Shown piece after piece: positions 1-10,047 of a stretch of DNA of 64,000 nucleotides. This DNA comes from Silene latifolia (Eukaryota > Streptophyta > Magnoliopsida > Caryophyllales > Caryophyllaceae). Position 1 is the stretch's first letter; the number at the start of each line of letters is the position of its first letter. The stretch spans positions 720,658 to 784,657 of the forward strand of contig NC_133538.1 in the NCBI RefSeq assembly GCF_048544455.1. The letters are read 5' to 3'. The notes under the pieces are model-generated. The model did no database searches. It saw only the letters and a list, made by a program, of their open reading frames with translations, and was not told the origin of the DNA. The translations under genes were made by a program, and so were the position numbers.

Positions 1-845
1 ACGATGACCACAGAGCTATACTTGACGCCTCATCCAACGGAATATTTCAAAAGAATACGGATGATGACAAGGGATGGGCCACTATAGAGGAGATGGCGAC
101 CCATTGTGCTGAATATGGGAACCCACGGGACAGTATCTGAACAGTCCATTCAGTTGACAAGGCAGTTGTGGCTCAGCTGGAAGCCAAGAATGCTAGGTTT
201 GATAAATTTGAGCTGTAAAATGCTGGGGAGCTGTAGACGGTTCATTTGCTGACCAGACAGGAAACTGTCATTTGTGAGAGATGTGGAGGTGATGACGGTC
301 ATACTGCTATTGACCGTCTCACGGAGAAAGAACGGGTCCTTGCTTTTCAACAATACAGGCAATGAGGGGGTTCTTATTATAACAACCAAGGGGCTATCCA
401 TCCCAATTTGAGGTGGACAAGTCAAAATATGCTCAATCCCACTCCTTCACCATAGCAGCATCAGCCATATGTCCCTCCTCATAAGGCTCAACAAGGCTTT
501 CAAAAGCCTCCGTCCTTTCCTCCTCCCAATCAAGGTGCATCATCTTCATGTGGGGTAAGTGAGCTAGGTGAGCTTAAGTCTATGTTGCAGTCGTTGACAA
601 AACAATGGCAATTAAGTGACCAACAGAAAGAAGCATCCATCAAGTCGCTTGAAACCCAAGTTGCTCAGTTAGCCGCGAACCAGTCCACGAGAAAACAGGG
701 TCATTTGTCGTCTCAATCTGAGAAGAATCCACATGAGACGGTGAATTTGATTAATTTGAGGAGCGGTCGTTCTTATGAAGGACCAAAATTATCTGATGAC
801 AAGAGTATATCAGACCCGACGAAGGCTAACGATGCTGATGAATAG
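1..845 (+). pseudogene. Decayed Athila-type gag (3' part), element B
   Basis: This is the C-terminal half of an Athila-type Gag, the structural particle protein. From base 4 the frame reads DDHRAILDASSNG and then a GWATIEEMATHCAEYGNP stretch, matching the same part of D's gag, until a TGA near 138. A zinc knuckle survives around 270-320 as CERC followed by GGDDGH, but the last cysteine is an arginine, so the CX2CX4HX4C motif is broken. The open stretch 582-845 holds a Gln-rich coiled-coil-like tail (LETQVAQLAA) and the conserved INLRSGRSYEGP motif that opens the linker. A TAG at 843-845 ends it. Several stops show it is not functional. Confidence 0.75.
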
Positions 846-885
846 TTTACTCTTGCTGAAAACGAGCTGAACACGAAGAAGATAC

Positions 886-1170
886 TCGATCGACTGGTTT
901 ATGGGGGTCGATCGAGTAAAATTGAAGCTAAAAGGACTCGATCGAGTGGAAATAATACTCGATCGAGTGAACAGGATAAAGAAGAGGTCGATCGAGAGGC
1001 GCAAACAGCTCGATCGAGTGATATTACTGAGGAATCTGTTCGATCGACTGGTATTTTTGCTCGATCGAACACTGCTGATATTGGAGTCCTCGATTGAGAG
1101 CCTTCTAGTGCTCGATCAAGTGATATCTCACCAGGAAGGACTCGATCGAGAGGCAAAAAGTCTCGATCGA
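886..1170 (+). repeat. Palindrome array in gag-protease linker, element B
   Basis: Twelve TCGATCGA words (two degenerate) start at 886, 908, 938, 959, 988, 1010, 1040, 1061, 1090, 1112, 1142 and 1163. The steps are 22, 30, 21, 29, 22, 30, 21, 29, 22, 30 and 21, giving a 102-bp higher-order unit of four words. Most copies are read as Arg-Ser-Ser, but every fourth is read in another frame as Asp-Arg. The number of copies and the lattice match element A's linker although the protein frame here is broken. Confidence 0.9.
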
Positions 1171-1199
1171 GTGATGAGAAGCTTGATCCAGCTGATATG

Positions 1200-2278
1200 T
1201 TGGAAGAAAGAAACAAAGGGCTCGAGATACCTATTACAGTGCCCTTCCCGAGGCGATTATAGAACACGAAGGCCAATCAACAGTTCGGTAAATTTGCCGA
1301 GCTCCTGAAAAGCTTACAGGTCACTGTTCCATTCGCCGAGTTGCTGACACAGGTACCCTCTTATTTAAAATTTATGAAAGAAATTTTATCAGGTAATAGG
1401 CATATTAATGATCATGAGACGGTAGCTTTGACCGAGGTAGGGACTGCCTTAGTTCAAAATAAGTTACCTCCTAAACAGTCAGACCCGGGCAGTTTCTCAA
1501 TTCCTTGTCATATAGGGACCCATTTGATTGATAATGCGCGTTGCGATCTTGGTGCTAGCGTGAGCGTCTTGCCTTTATCTCTTGCTAAGAGACTTGGCTT
1601 GACTAAATTTAATTGCTCGAACATAACTGTACAGATGGCCGACCGTAGTTATCACGACCGTTAGGTGTCATAGAGGACATACCTGTTAAAATCGGGATAT
1701 TCTTTATTCCCGTTGACTTTGTAGTGCTTGACATACCCGAGGACACTCACACCCCTATTATTTTAAGGAGACCATTTTTATTCACTGCTCGTGCGGTGAT
1801 TGATGTCGGGGGGAAAATACTAACATTTCAGGTAGGAGACGAGGAATTAATTTTCCATTAGTCTCAGTCTCTTAGGGCTCCCATGCAAGCTCAACCTTGC
1901 AATGCCCTTTCCTCTACTGACCCTCATATTGACACTCCAGATGAAAATTTGGAATTTTGTGCTGCTATTGTGACCCCTCCGCCTCAGACTGAGAGCAAAA
2001 AGGAGGAGAATTCGTCTGTTTCCCTTGCTGCAGGTACGGATGAAAAAGATGCAGGAGCTGTCAAGGGTCATTGTGCAATTAAGATCAATCAAATTGGGGG
2101 TGACAACGTCAATGCTGGTGAGAAAGAAAACAGAACGAGAAAAGTTCGTGCGTACGTGGACGTCAACTATTCTCCTCCTTCTGGTTCAAACTCAAGCTCG
2201 TGGAGAATGAAGAGGACGGTTAATGATGCCGAAAGGACGTCCTCCAGTCAGAAGCCCCCCGAGGGGCTACTGTCTTGA
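1200..2278 (+). pseudogene. Retropepsin-like protease region, element B
   Basis: This encodes the aspartic protease that would cleave the Gag-Pro polyprotein. In 1341-1664 one reads TQVPSYLKFMKEIL, then GSFSIPCHIGT and the active-site motif CDLGASVSVLPLSL, where DLGA replaces the usual DTGA as is common in Athila-type proteases. A frameshift near 1660 moves the rest (PVDFVVLDIPEDTHTPI) to another frame, and the flap-like region continues to about 1860. The tail at 1883-2278 is open and ends SSSQKPPEGLLS. No RT follows. The frameshift and the lack of a single open frame make it a pseudogene. Confidence 0.75.
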
Positions 2279-2366
2279 GAAATGAGCGGGGAATGCCCCG
2301 TGTAACAATTTGTAAAAACTAATTTTAAATTTCCGTTGAATTTCTTTATTGCGTTTTTTTAGGACA

Positions 2367-2371
2367 ATTAG
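2367..2371. repeat. Target-site duplication ATTAG, left copy (element A)
   Basis: ATTAG directly precedes element A's 5' LTR and is repeated at 12882-12886 directly after its 3' LTR. Five-base duplications are normal for Ty3/gypsy integration. Confidence 0.75.
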
Positions 2372-3803
2372 AATTTAGCGCGTGTATTTTATAATGTTTT
2401 CACCTCATTTTTACACGCATTTCTTTACTATTTACGTGGCAATTAGCTATGAATACCCCCGAATATTCTACTTTGGTTCGTTTTGTGTAAATTGCAGGAA
2501 TAAACCAAAGAGGAGATAAATCGAGCCTAAAGTCGTCCCATTTGCATGAATTTATGGAGAACAAGGAGCCGGAGCTTGGAATCTATCACTTTGAAGATGC
2601 GTGAGCTGGTTTCGGAAGGTGTCATAGTGTCTAACGTGCCAAAATAGCTCGATCGACTACTTTTCTAGTCGGTCGAATGCTTTATATACTGAAGGTTACT
2701 CGATCGAGCATTTCCAGTATCCAATCGAGAAGACAATACAAGGATTTACTCGATCGAGTGGTTTATTTCCACTCGATTGAAGGGTTTGTCGCTGAGTTAC
2801 TCGATCGAGTGTTTTATTTCCACTCGATTGAGTGGTTTTGCACGTATAAGAGTTTTTCCGCTTAATTTCGTATGGGCTTTTGTAATTAAGCTATGGATTA
2901 GGTTTAAGGGGGAGATTTTCGTATGCTACTAAATACAGTAGACTGCGTAACTCTTCCTCACTTATTATTTATCATTCACTTAGACTTTTATCTTTTTCTA
3001 CTGCTTTTCATTTTTACTCTGTCTACTCGGATCCGGAACTTGTATTGGGTATTATTATTCTCTTTTAATTCTTGTTCTTATTCTTGATTCATTTCATTGC
3101 TTCTATTTCCTCTATTCCTTTATTTTGCTATTGCTATTTGTTTTCATTTCATTGTATTATTATCATGTTTAATTCTTGTCGTCTATATGTTATTGTTGCT
3201 AATTCGATGGTGATGCATAACTAATTTCCCTTGCTAAGACTAGGGGATCCATGATTATGAAGGGATAGTAATTGCCATTTTAGGTTTTGTGCTTGTGTGG
3301 TCTCTGTTGTTAATCGCTGCAGTTAACTGTTTCTGTCTAATTGAGTCCACGCAATTAGTCATTTTATCGTAGTAAACCTTGACCTAGACCGGAAGGTTGG
3401 AAAGGGCGAGACTCGTAGCGAACATTAGGGCACTGTAGTGAGGGCGGAAGCAAAGATTTTTGTGCTTTAGGGCGAATTGAGACCGGAAGGAGATATTCAC
3501 TGTTCCTCTGACCATACTTGCATTGACCTGAGACTTAGATTGCTTGACTGAATGATCATGCTGAACCGACTGTCTTGGCTGCTTTTCCCTTTATCTGCTT
3601 AATCCTTTTTCTCTACCTTTTTCTCTTTCTCATTTTCATTAGTGTAGAACAACAACCCAATTAAAACCCCCATTTTGGTTACCGTGACGAACTTAGACAA
3701 AGCCGATATTTTCCCATCTCCCTGTGGTGATCGACCCGGCTTCCCTAGCTATATTAGTTAGAGCCCGTTGGTTATTTTTGATAGGTATACGACTGCCCTG
3801 TCA
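2372..3803 (+). repeat. 5' LTR of element A
   Basis: This is a direct repeat of 11447-12881. The end is clear (ctgccctgtca before the primer site). The start is worn: TGATGCGTG in the 3' copy corresponds to a diverged stretch around 2372-2384. It contains a stem CTTTGG/CCAAAG around a TTGCAG sequence (2470-2512), the palindrome array (2649-2834), and downstream repeats of a GGAAG word (about 3390-3490) in the presumed R/U5 part. Confidence 0.9.
2649..2834 (+). repeat. Palindrome array in 5' LTR, element A
   Basis: These are eight TCGATCGA-type words, several with one substitution (for example ggtcga near 2670 and tcgattga near 2774 and 2824). The layout is the same as in the better preserved 3' LTR copy at 11722-11904. 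Confidence 0.85.
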
Positions 3804-3832
3804 AATTTTGGTGCCGTTATAAGGGAGGTGGC
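3804..3832 (+). other. Primer binding site of element A (tRNA-Asp type, worn)
   Basis: The sequence aattttggtgccgtt follows the LTR end and corresponds to aattttggcgccgtt in element D. The intact site tggcgccgttgccgggga is the complement of the 3' end of plant tRNA-Asp (known for Athila). Here it carries several substitutions, so priming would be weak. Confidence 0.75.
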
Positions 3833-3992
3833 GCAATTTTGTTGCTTTATTTAAGTTTGTCTCTCGTCTCAAGGAATTTATTCCTTGAGACTGATCTCAT
3901 TTTTGTGAAGTTTTTGATTAGCTTTGCAGGTTATCTGTTCTATAAGAGAACATCATCACACCTGCTCTGCTTTGTAAACTCTATCTGCCAGA

Positions 3993-4851
3993 ATGCCGAA
4001 TATAGCCAGCCATTCAGAGCCTAATGTGGATTCCCTTCCAAAAGGTTTCTTACTACCCACTACTGAGCCGGGAACCTTTGGAATCCACCCATCCTACATA
4101 CAGCTGGTCGAGAGAAATCTCTTTAGGGGGGGTACCTGAAGAAGATCCGTGCAGGCATATAGAGCTATTTATGGAGTATTGCTCTACCATTCCTCTTGCT
4201 GCTGGGGTGACACAGGACAAAGTGAACGGAGTTCTTTTTCCTTTTTCTTTAGATGATGATGCCCGAGAATGGTTGAGGGATCTAGATAGGATGCAGCCGG
4301 TGTAACCGACTAGAGTTCTCTTGCTTTGGCCTTTTACAGGCGATATTTCCCACCGCAGCGCACCAATGCCTTGAGAGCTTAGATTACCTCTTTTGAGCAA
4401 TTGCCCACTGAAGACTTGGATGGGGCTTGGACTAGGTTCAAGAAGCTTGTCCGTTTTGTGCCTCATCACGGGTTCAAGCGTTGGTTCCTTTGCACCCAAT
4501 TTTACAACGGGTTATATCGGAACCAGAGAGCTATTCTTGATAGTGTAGCTAAGGGGAGGTTCACGAAAAATGTGGAGGATGATCAAGGGTGGCGTCTTAT
4601 TTAAGAGATGGCTATCCATGTTGCAGAATATGGAAATCCCTGAGGGAGTGGGCAAGTTAACGAGTTCAGCTGTAGTGGAAAGTCCTAGCAAAATTCTAGG
4701 TAATGTGGAGATTACGGAGGCTATGAGTGAGAGTGCACAGTTTTGTGCAATTACTGAGCATGTGGAGATATGCGGTAGATGTGGCATGGAGGGGCATGAC
4801 CCCATTGATTGTCTGGCAAGTATAGAGCGCGTCCTTACTTATCAGAAATAA
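3993..4851 (+). pseudogene. Athila-type gag, element A (frameshifted)
   Basis: This is a decayed Gag particle protein. An ATG at 3993 opens a short frame with the usual TEPGTFGIHPSYIQLVERN region. The frame shifts near 4130 to one with ELFMEYCSTIPLAAGVTQD and FPFSLDDDAREWLRDLDR, the core of the retrotransposon gag domain. Further shifts follow near 4300 and 4400 (TRFKKLVRFVPHHGFKRW). A complete CX2CX4HX4C zinc knuckle, CGRCGMEGHDPIDC, lies at about 4770-4812. Compared with D's 461-residue gag the order is the same, but at least three frame breaks are present, so no intact Gag can be made. Confidence 0.85.
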
Positions 4852-4887
4852 AAGCAAGGAGTTCCTTTTTCTCATTTATATGAGGAA

Positions 4888-6546
4888 ATGAAAAGTGTTT
4901 CTACTCCTTCTACGCCAGCGCCGCAGCCGGTCTCTCCTTCTACGAATGGGGAAATTGCCGAATTGAAGTCCCTAATGTTGAGGTTAACACAACAGTTTGG
5001 GGAGAAATGCAATAGGAATGAAACCGTTATAGTGGATTTGAGAGAACAAGTCGCGCAGTTAACACCTGCGAAAGACAAAGCCAACCATCCACCGATATGC
5101 GACCCAGTTAATGCTACGAATATCCAAGGTGGTCTTGCTCATGAGGGGCCAAAAGTACCAGAAGACGGGGTTGTGACAACTGATAATACCCCGGATGATT
5201 ATTTGGATGAATTTCTAGACGATATCCTTGCTGCGTATTATCCAGACACTCGATCGAGTGTAATTTCTACTCGATCGAGTGAAATAGTCCATCCAATCAC
5301 TCGATCGAGTGATAATTTTGGTCGATCGAGTAGTGCCCAAATCATAGATGCTCGATCGAGTGATACTTTTACTCGATCGAGTGAAAAAGAGGAAGAAATC
5401 ACTCGATTGAGTGAACAAAGTGGTCGATCGAGTAAGCCTGAAAAAGAAATCACTCGATCGAGTGAAGAAAATGGTCGATCGAGTAAATGCCAAGATGAAA
5501 CCACTCGATCGAGTGAGGAAAGTACTCGATCGAGTGCCAGAACCAGCGGAAACTCTATTTTGACATCTAATTCCGCTACCGTGTCATCTTCCCCTGTTGT
5601 GGAGATGTCACGCACTGATAAAGGTAAAGAGAAAGTCGCGGGTCCACTCATTGCTACCAGAGTACCCTTTCCAAGTCATCTGAAGGATGCGAAGGTCGAG
5701 CGACAGTATGGTAAGTTTGTGGACGTTGTGAAGAACCTGCAGGTAACTATCCCTTTTACCGAACTTGTTACCCAGGTACCTACTTACGCTAAATTTATGA
5801 AAGATATTGTGACGCGTAAGAGAGAGCTAAGTGAATTTGAGACCGTTTCATTTATGGAAGAGTCTAGTAATTTACTTTTAAATAAGGCTTCGCCTAAAAT
5901 GAAAGACCCGGGTAGCTTTTCTATTACCTGTATTATAGGCAATGTGGGTATTTATAAGGCTCTTTGTGATTTAGGAGCCAATGTCAGTGTCATGCCCTTA
6001 TCTGTCTGAAAGAAATTGAATATAGGTCATCTTAAGTTGACTAATATTACACTACAGATGGCTAATAGATCTGTTAGGAGACCCCTGGGTGTCTTAGAGG
6101 ACGTGCCTGTGAAAATAGGCAAGTTCTTTATACCAGTAGAGTTCATTGTTTTGGACATAACTGAGGACACCCGGACCCCAATTATCTTAAGAAGACAGTT
6201 CCTTTGTACAGCTGGGGCCATTATTGATGTCAAACAAGGGCGTTTGACTTTTGCAGTAGGGGATAACGCGATCACTTTTAGTCTGCCTAGTACCTTAGCT
6301 CGGCCAATGATAGAGGATACATGTTATTCAGTTGATATTATTGACGAGTCTATTTATGACTTCTGGTCGGGTTCTTTTATGAAGGACCCACTAGAAGCTC
6401 TTATGCTTTTAGATGAGTGTGCAGATAACCCAGATAACGATGATGCTGTGTTGGATTTGCTAATAGATGACTTAGATGAGCGTGAACTCACCGACAACGA
6501 GGGGAGAGCAAGTGGAACAGATGATCACTACCCTTTGCTTCATTGA
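4888..6546 (+). pseudogene. Linker plus retropepsin-like protease, element A
   Basis: This is a long frame from ATG 4888 to TGA 6007 that continues in the same frame from 6010 to 6546, interrupted only by that stop. The first part carries the linker motif GGLAHEGPKVPEDG and then the palindrome array, read as TRSSE/GRSSK repeats 7 and 10 residues apart. The protease follows: VTQVPTYAKFMKDIV, DPGSFSITCIIG and the active-site CDLGANVSVMPLSV directly before the stop. After it come PVEFIVLDITEDTRTPIIL and TAGAIIDV. The single TGA sits where D has an Arg codon. The tail (LLIDDLDERELTD) leads towards RT, unlike in B and D. Confidence 0.85.
5250..5533 (+). repeat. Palindrome array in gag-protease linker, element A
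   Basis: Twelve words (eleven exact TCGATCGA and one tcgattga at 5403) start at 5250, 5271, 5301, 5322, 5352, 5373, 5403, 5424, 5454, 5475, 5505 and 5526. The steps alternate exactly 21 and 30 bp, giving six 51-bp units. All steps are multiples of three, so every copy is read as Arg-Ser-Ser (once Arg-Leu-Ser). Both strands stay largely open because the palindrome contains no stop in any frame. Confidence 0.95.
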
Positions 6547-8193
6547 GGTAAAGGTGACAGAACGTAAGCCTCTTCCCTCTCATCCAAGATATGCTTTCTT
6601 AGATGATACTGAGCGATATCCAGTCATCGTTAGTGTTAAGCTTGATAATGATCAGCTGACTTCTTTGTTAGCTGTGCTTAAGAAAAGCAGGAAAGCTTTG
6701 GGTTATTCTTTGGACGATATCAAGGGGATTAGTCCCGATATTTGTATGCACAGGATAGAGCTGGAGGAAGATCACAAACCTTGCGAGACGGGGGCCAGTA
6801 GCCAACTGAACCAAGATGCAAGATGTTGTGATGGCTGAGGTAATGAAGCAGCTCGATGCAGGTATTATCTATTCTGTTGGTCATTCTAAATGGGTGAGTA
6901 CAGTGCAGGTGGTCCCGAAGAAGGGAGGGACTACCGTGGTTAGGAATGACAAAAATGAGTTAATACCCACTCGAGTAGTGACTGGTTGGCGGATGTGTAT
7001 AGACTACAGACAACTGAATGCCGCCACCAAGAAAGATCACTTTCCCCTTCCTTTTATTGATCAAATGGTAGAAAGGTTAGCTTCTCATAAGTTTTTCTGC
7101 TATTTAGACGGGTATTCAGGGTTCTTTCAGATCCCTATTCACCCAGATGATCAAGCTAAGACTACATTTACTTATCCTCAAGGCGTGTTTGCTTATCGCA
7201 GGATGCCTTTTGGTTTATGTAATGCCCCTACCACCTTTCAAAGGTGTATGATGGGGATATTTTCAGAGTATATTGAGTCTATTATGGAAGTTTTCATGGA
7301 TGATTTCAGTGTTTATGGAAGTGATTTTTCTAACTGTCTGTCTAACCTTGATAAAGTGTTGCGTACGCATTGAGGTTAATCTCGTGCTTAACTGGGAGAA
7401 GTGCCATTTCATGGTCAACGAGGGAGTTGTCTTAGGGCACTTAGTTTCTGATAGGGGAATAGAAGTTGATAAAGCAAAGGTGGAAGTGATTCAGCAATTA
7501 CCACCTCCTGTTAATGTTAAGGGGGTGAGGAGTTTCTTTGGCCACGCCGGCTTCTATCGCCGGTTTATTAAGGATTTCTCGAAAATTGCTAAACCACTTA
7601 CACAGCTGCTACTTAAGGATGCCCCTTTTGTATTTACTGACGAGTGTCTTTCCACTTTTAACAGGTTAAAGCAGGCTTTGGTCTCTGCGCCGATCATACA
7701 GCCTCCCGACTGGGACTTGCCGTTTGAGATAATGTGTGATGCCATTGACTATGCACTAGGAGCAGTGCTAGGCCAATGGAAAGACAAAGCTTTAAATGCA
7801 ATCTACTATGCAAGACAAACTCTGGATGAGGCTCAAGTGAAGTACACAACCACTGAAAAAGAACTGCTAGCTGTAGTTTATGCCTTAGAGAAATTTCGTT
7901 CTTATTTGATTGGGTCGAAAGTTACTGTTTTTACTGACCATGCAGCTTTGAGGCATCTCCTTGCTAAGAAGGAGGCTAAACCACGGCTATTGAGATGGAT
8001 ACTCCTTCTCCAGGAGTTTGATTTGCAGATTAAAGATAAGAAAGGAGCTGAGAACGTTGTAGCTGATCATCTGTCGCGACTGACCGACAAGAAGGGGAAG
8101 ATTCATTACCTATTGATGAGTCTTTTCCTGATGATTCTTTATTTGCTGTATTATCGTCTATTGTTAACCAAGAGCCTTGGTATGCAGATATAG
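6547..8193 (+). pseudogene. Reverse transcriptase and RNase H, element A
   Basis: This would copy element RNA into DNA. It lies in three overlapping frames: 6476-6838, 6816-7373 and 7273-8193. The RT part shows MCIDYRQLNAATKKDHFPLP, YLDGYSGFFQIPI, MPFGLCNAPTTFQRCM and the catalytic FMDDFSVYG at about 7294-7320, typical of Ty3/gypsy RT. After a frameshift near 7370 come [20 protein letters not shown] and the RNase H domain ([43 protein letters not shown]) to about 8085. The order RT-RNase H-integrase fits Ty3/gypsy. At least two frameshifts, near 6830 and 7370, disable it. Confidence 0.92.
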
Positions 8194-9474
8194 CTAACTA
8201 CGTTGTCAGTGGCAAGTTGCCGCCTGACCTTTCTCATCAGCAGAGGAAGCGTTTTCTGTATAACGCTAAGCAGTATTTTTGGGATGACCCTTATTTGTTT
8301 AAGGAATGTGCAGACGGTCTCTAAAGACGGTGTATTCCGATGTGGGAAACCAAAGTAGTCCTGGAAGGCTGTCACTCCTCTTCCTATGGTGGTCACCACG
8401 GTTCATCGCGCAAGGTGGCTAAGGTACTTCAGTCTGATTTTTACTGGCCTTCTTTGTTTGCTGATGCTAAGTCTTTTGTTTCAGCTTGTGATGCCTGCCA
8501 ACGATCAGGGAACATTTCAAAGAGACATGAGATGCCAGAAAATGGTATCTTAGAGGTTGAGGTTTTCGATGTCTGGAGCATTGATTTCGAAGGACCGTTC
8601 CCGTCTAGCAAAGGTAACAAGTACATTTTAGTAGCTGTAGATTATGTGTCGAAGTGGGTTGAGGCAATTGCTTCACCTCATTGTGATGCCAAGACCCTGA
8701 TAAAAATGTTTAAAAAGGTCATATTTCCCCGATTTGGTGTCCTTAGGGTCGTCATTAGTGATGGGGGAATGCACTTTAAAGAAAAGAAACTAACTTCCAT
8801 TCTGTCTAAAGTTAGTGTTCAACACCGGCGTGGTTTGGGGTACCATCCCCAAACTAGTGGTCAGGTGAGGTCTCTAATCGCGAGCTAAAATAGATCTTGT
8901 CTAAGGTAGTTTCTAAATCATGGAAGGACTGGAGTCTTAAATTAGAAGACACATTATGGGTCTACAGAACTGCCTTTAAGACACAATTGGTGCATCACCT
9001 TATAGGTTAGTTTATGGGAAATCATGTCATTTACCTGTTGAGTTGGAATTTAAGGCTTGGTGGGCAATTCGTGAGCTTAACTTTGATCCTAAGTTGTGTG
9101 GTCAGAATCGTCTTTTGCAGCTAGATGAGTTAGAAGAATTTAGGCTTAATGCCTATGATAGCTCGCGCATTTATAAGGAAAAGACGAAGAGGTGGCATGA
9201 CAAAAGAATTCTACCTCGGGAATTCCATGTTGGGCAAAAGGTGCTTTTGTTTAATGCCCGACTGCTATTATTTCCTGGCATGCTGAAGTCCAGGTGGAGT
9301 GGTCCTTATACGGTGACAGCTGTTACTAAATTTGGATCCGTTGAGCTAGAAAGCCCCGAGGGAAATCGGTTCAAGGTGAATGGGCAGTATGTGAAGCATT
9401 ATCACGAGGCAAATGAAGCAGACAATCGTGTTGAAGTCCTGTACTTCGACGAGCTTGACGCGCCAGTCAATTGA
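8194..9474 (+). pseudogene. Integrase, element A (frameshifted)
   Basis: This would insert element DNA into the genome. The zinc-binding part is visible at about 8380-8500 (HHGSSRKVAKVL, then CDACQRSG). The catalytic core follows with the first Asp in VWSIDFEGPFPSS, the second in VISDGGMHFKEK, and the region YHPQTSGQV. One base is missing near 8865, so the part with the catalytic Glu is out of frame. The C-terminal frame 9043-9474 has [20 protein letters not shown] and a GPY-type module ([15 protein letters not shown]). A TAA-containing gap at about 8880-9040 is also out of frame. The 3' end of pol is at 9474. Confidence 0.9.
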
Positions 9475-9656
9475 TGCCAGAAAGGTCGCGCGAGACCTCT
9501 TAAACCTCCGCTCTCCGGGAGGCAACCCGGACTGTTTTGTTGTATTTTTGTTGAACTATTTCTTTGCCTTTAGGTTTTTGTTGAACTTTAGAACACAAAA
9601 CTATGCTTTTTCTACATTCCCTATGCTTCTTATACGTGTTTTGCAGGTGCAGTTAC

Positions 9657-9840
9657 TCGATCAAGAGGTTTTTCTAATCGATCGAGAACTTTTGCCAAGA
9701 GATTCACTCGATTGAGTAATATTTTTACTCGATCGACAAGCTGCAATCCCGCTATCACTCGATCGAGTGATTATTTCATTCGATCGAGCCCTTTTTGACA
9801 CCAAATCACTCGATCGACCTGTTCTAGGTCACTTGATCGA
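9657..9840 (+). repeat. Palindrome array after integrase, element A
   Basis: Eight TCGATCGA-type words (three with one change) start at 9657, 9678, 9708, 9729, 9759, 9780, 9810 and 9833. The steps are 21, 30, 21, 30, 21, 30 and 23 bp. This is the same 51-bp two-site lattice as in the linker, although this stretch codes for nothing. Confidence 0.93.
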
Positions 9841-9898
9841 GTTGTTTTGTCTTCCAGCCGTTACTTTTCATCTGTTGGGCTACTGCTTGACTTCCTTT

Positions 9899-9932
9899 GA
9901 CCTCCCATGTTCACGGTCGGTTTGGGGAGGTC
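9899..9932 (+). promoter_or_regulatory. Polypurine-like tract 1 folded in a stem, element A
   Basis: GACCTCCC at 9899 can pair with GGGAGGTC ending at 9932, enclosing ggtttggggagg, the same core found before the 3' LTR. Equivalent stems with different sequences occur in B, D and F. Confidence 0.55.
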
Positions 9933-10010
9933 CCTCTTCACGACGTTTTGTAAGTATTCCGACTCCACTTATCCTTTTCTCCTTAGTTTGCATTTCTTTC
10001 CCTATTTTTG

Positions 10011-10047
10011 GTACAATGAGGGCATTGTACGGTTTGGTTTGGGGAGG
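10011..10047 (+). promoter_or_regulatory. Hairpin plus internal polypurine tract 2, element A
   Basis: GTACAATG, loop AGGG and CATTGTAC form a perfect 8-bp hairpin, followed at once by ggtttggtttggggagg. The same arrangement is at 27869 (B), 35068 (D) and 39792-39829 (F, minus). Confidence 0.6.

Larger units (their letters stand above)
1..2371 (+). mobile_element. Element B, piece 1 (Athila-like, gag-protease part)
   Basis: This is the left visible piece of an Athila-like Ty3/gypsy element whose 5' LTR lies outside the window. It holds a decayed gag, a linker with a palindrome array and a protease, and then stops without any reverse transcriptase. Its coding tail ends in a Ser-Ser-Ser-Gln-Lys-Pro stretch near 2240-2260, as in element D, so the two share the same pol-less layout. 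The sequence is cut at ATTAG (2367-2371) by element A and resumes at 12882 with the same five bases. That the two sides belong to one element is inferred from this duplication and from the matching order of parts in D. Confidence 0.8.

Noticed and set aside
886..1170. CRISPR-like regular repeats
   Set aside because: Repeats are 8-12 bp palindromes in a plant retrotransposon, with two alternating short spacers and no cas genes.
5215..5651. Long open frames on the minus strand across A's linker array, and 899-1276 minus in B
   Set aside because: They arise because the palindrome has no stop in any frame on either strand; no start context or domain supports a gene.
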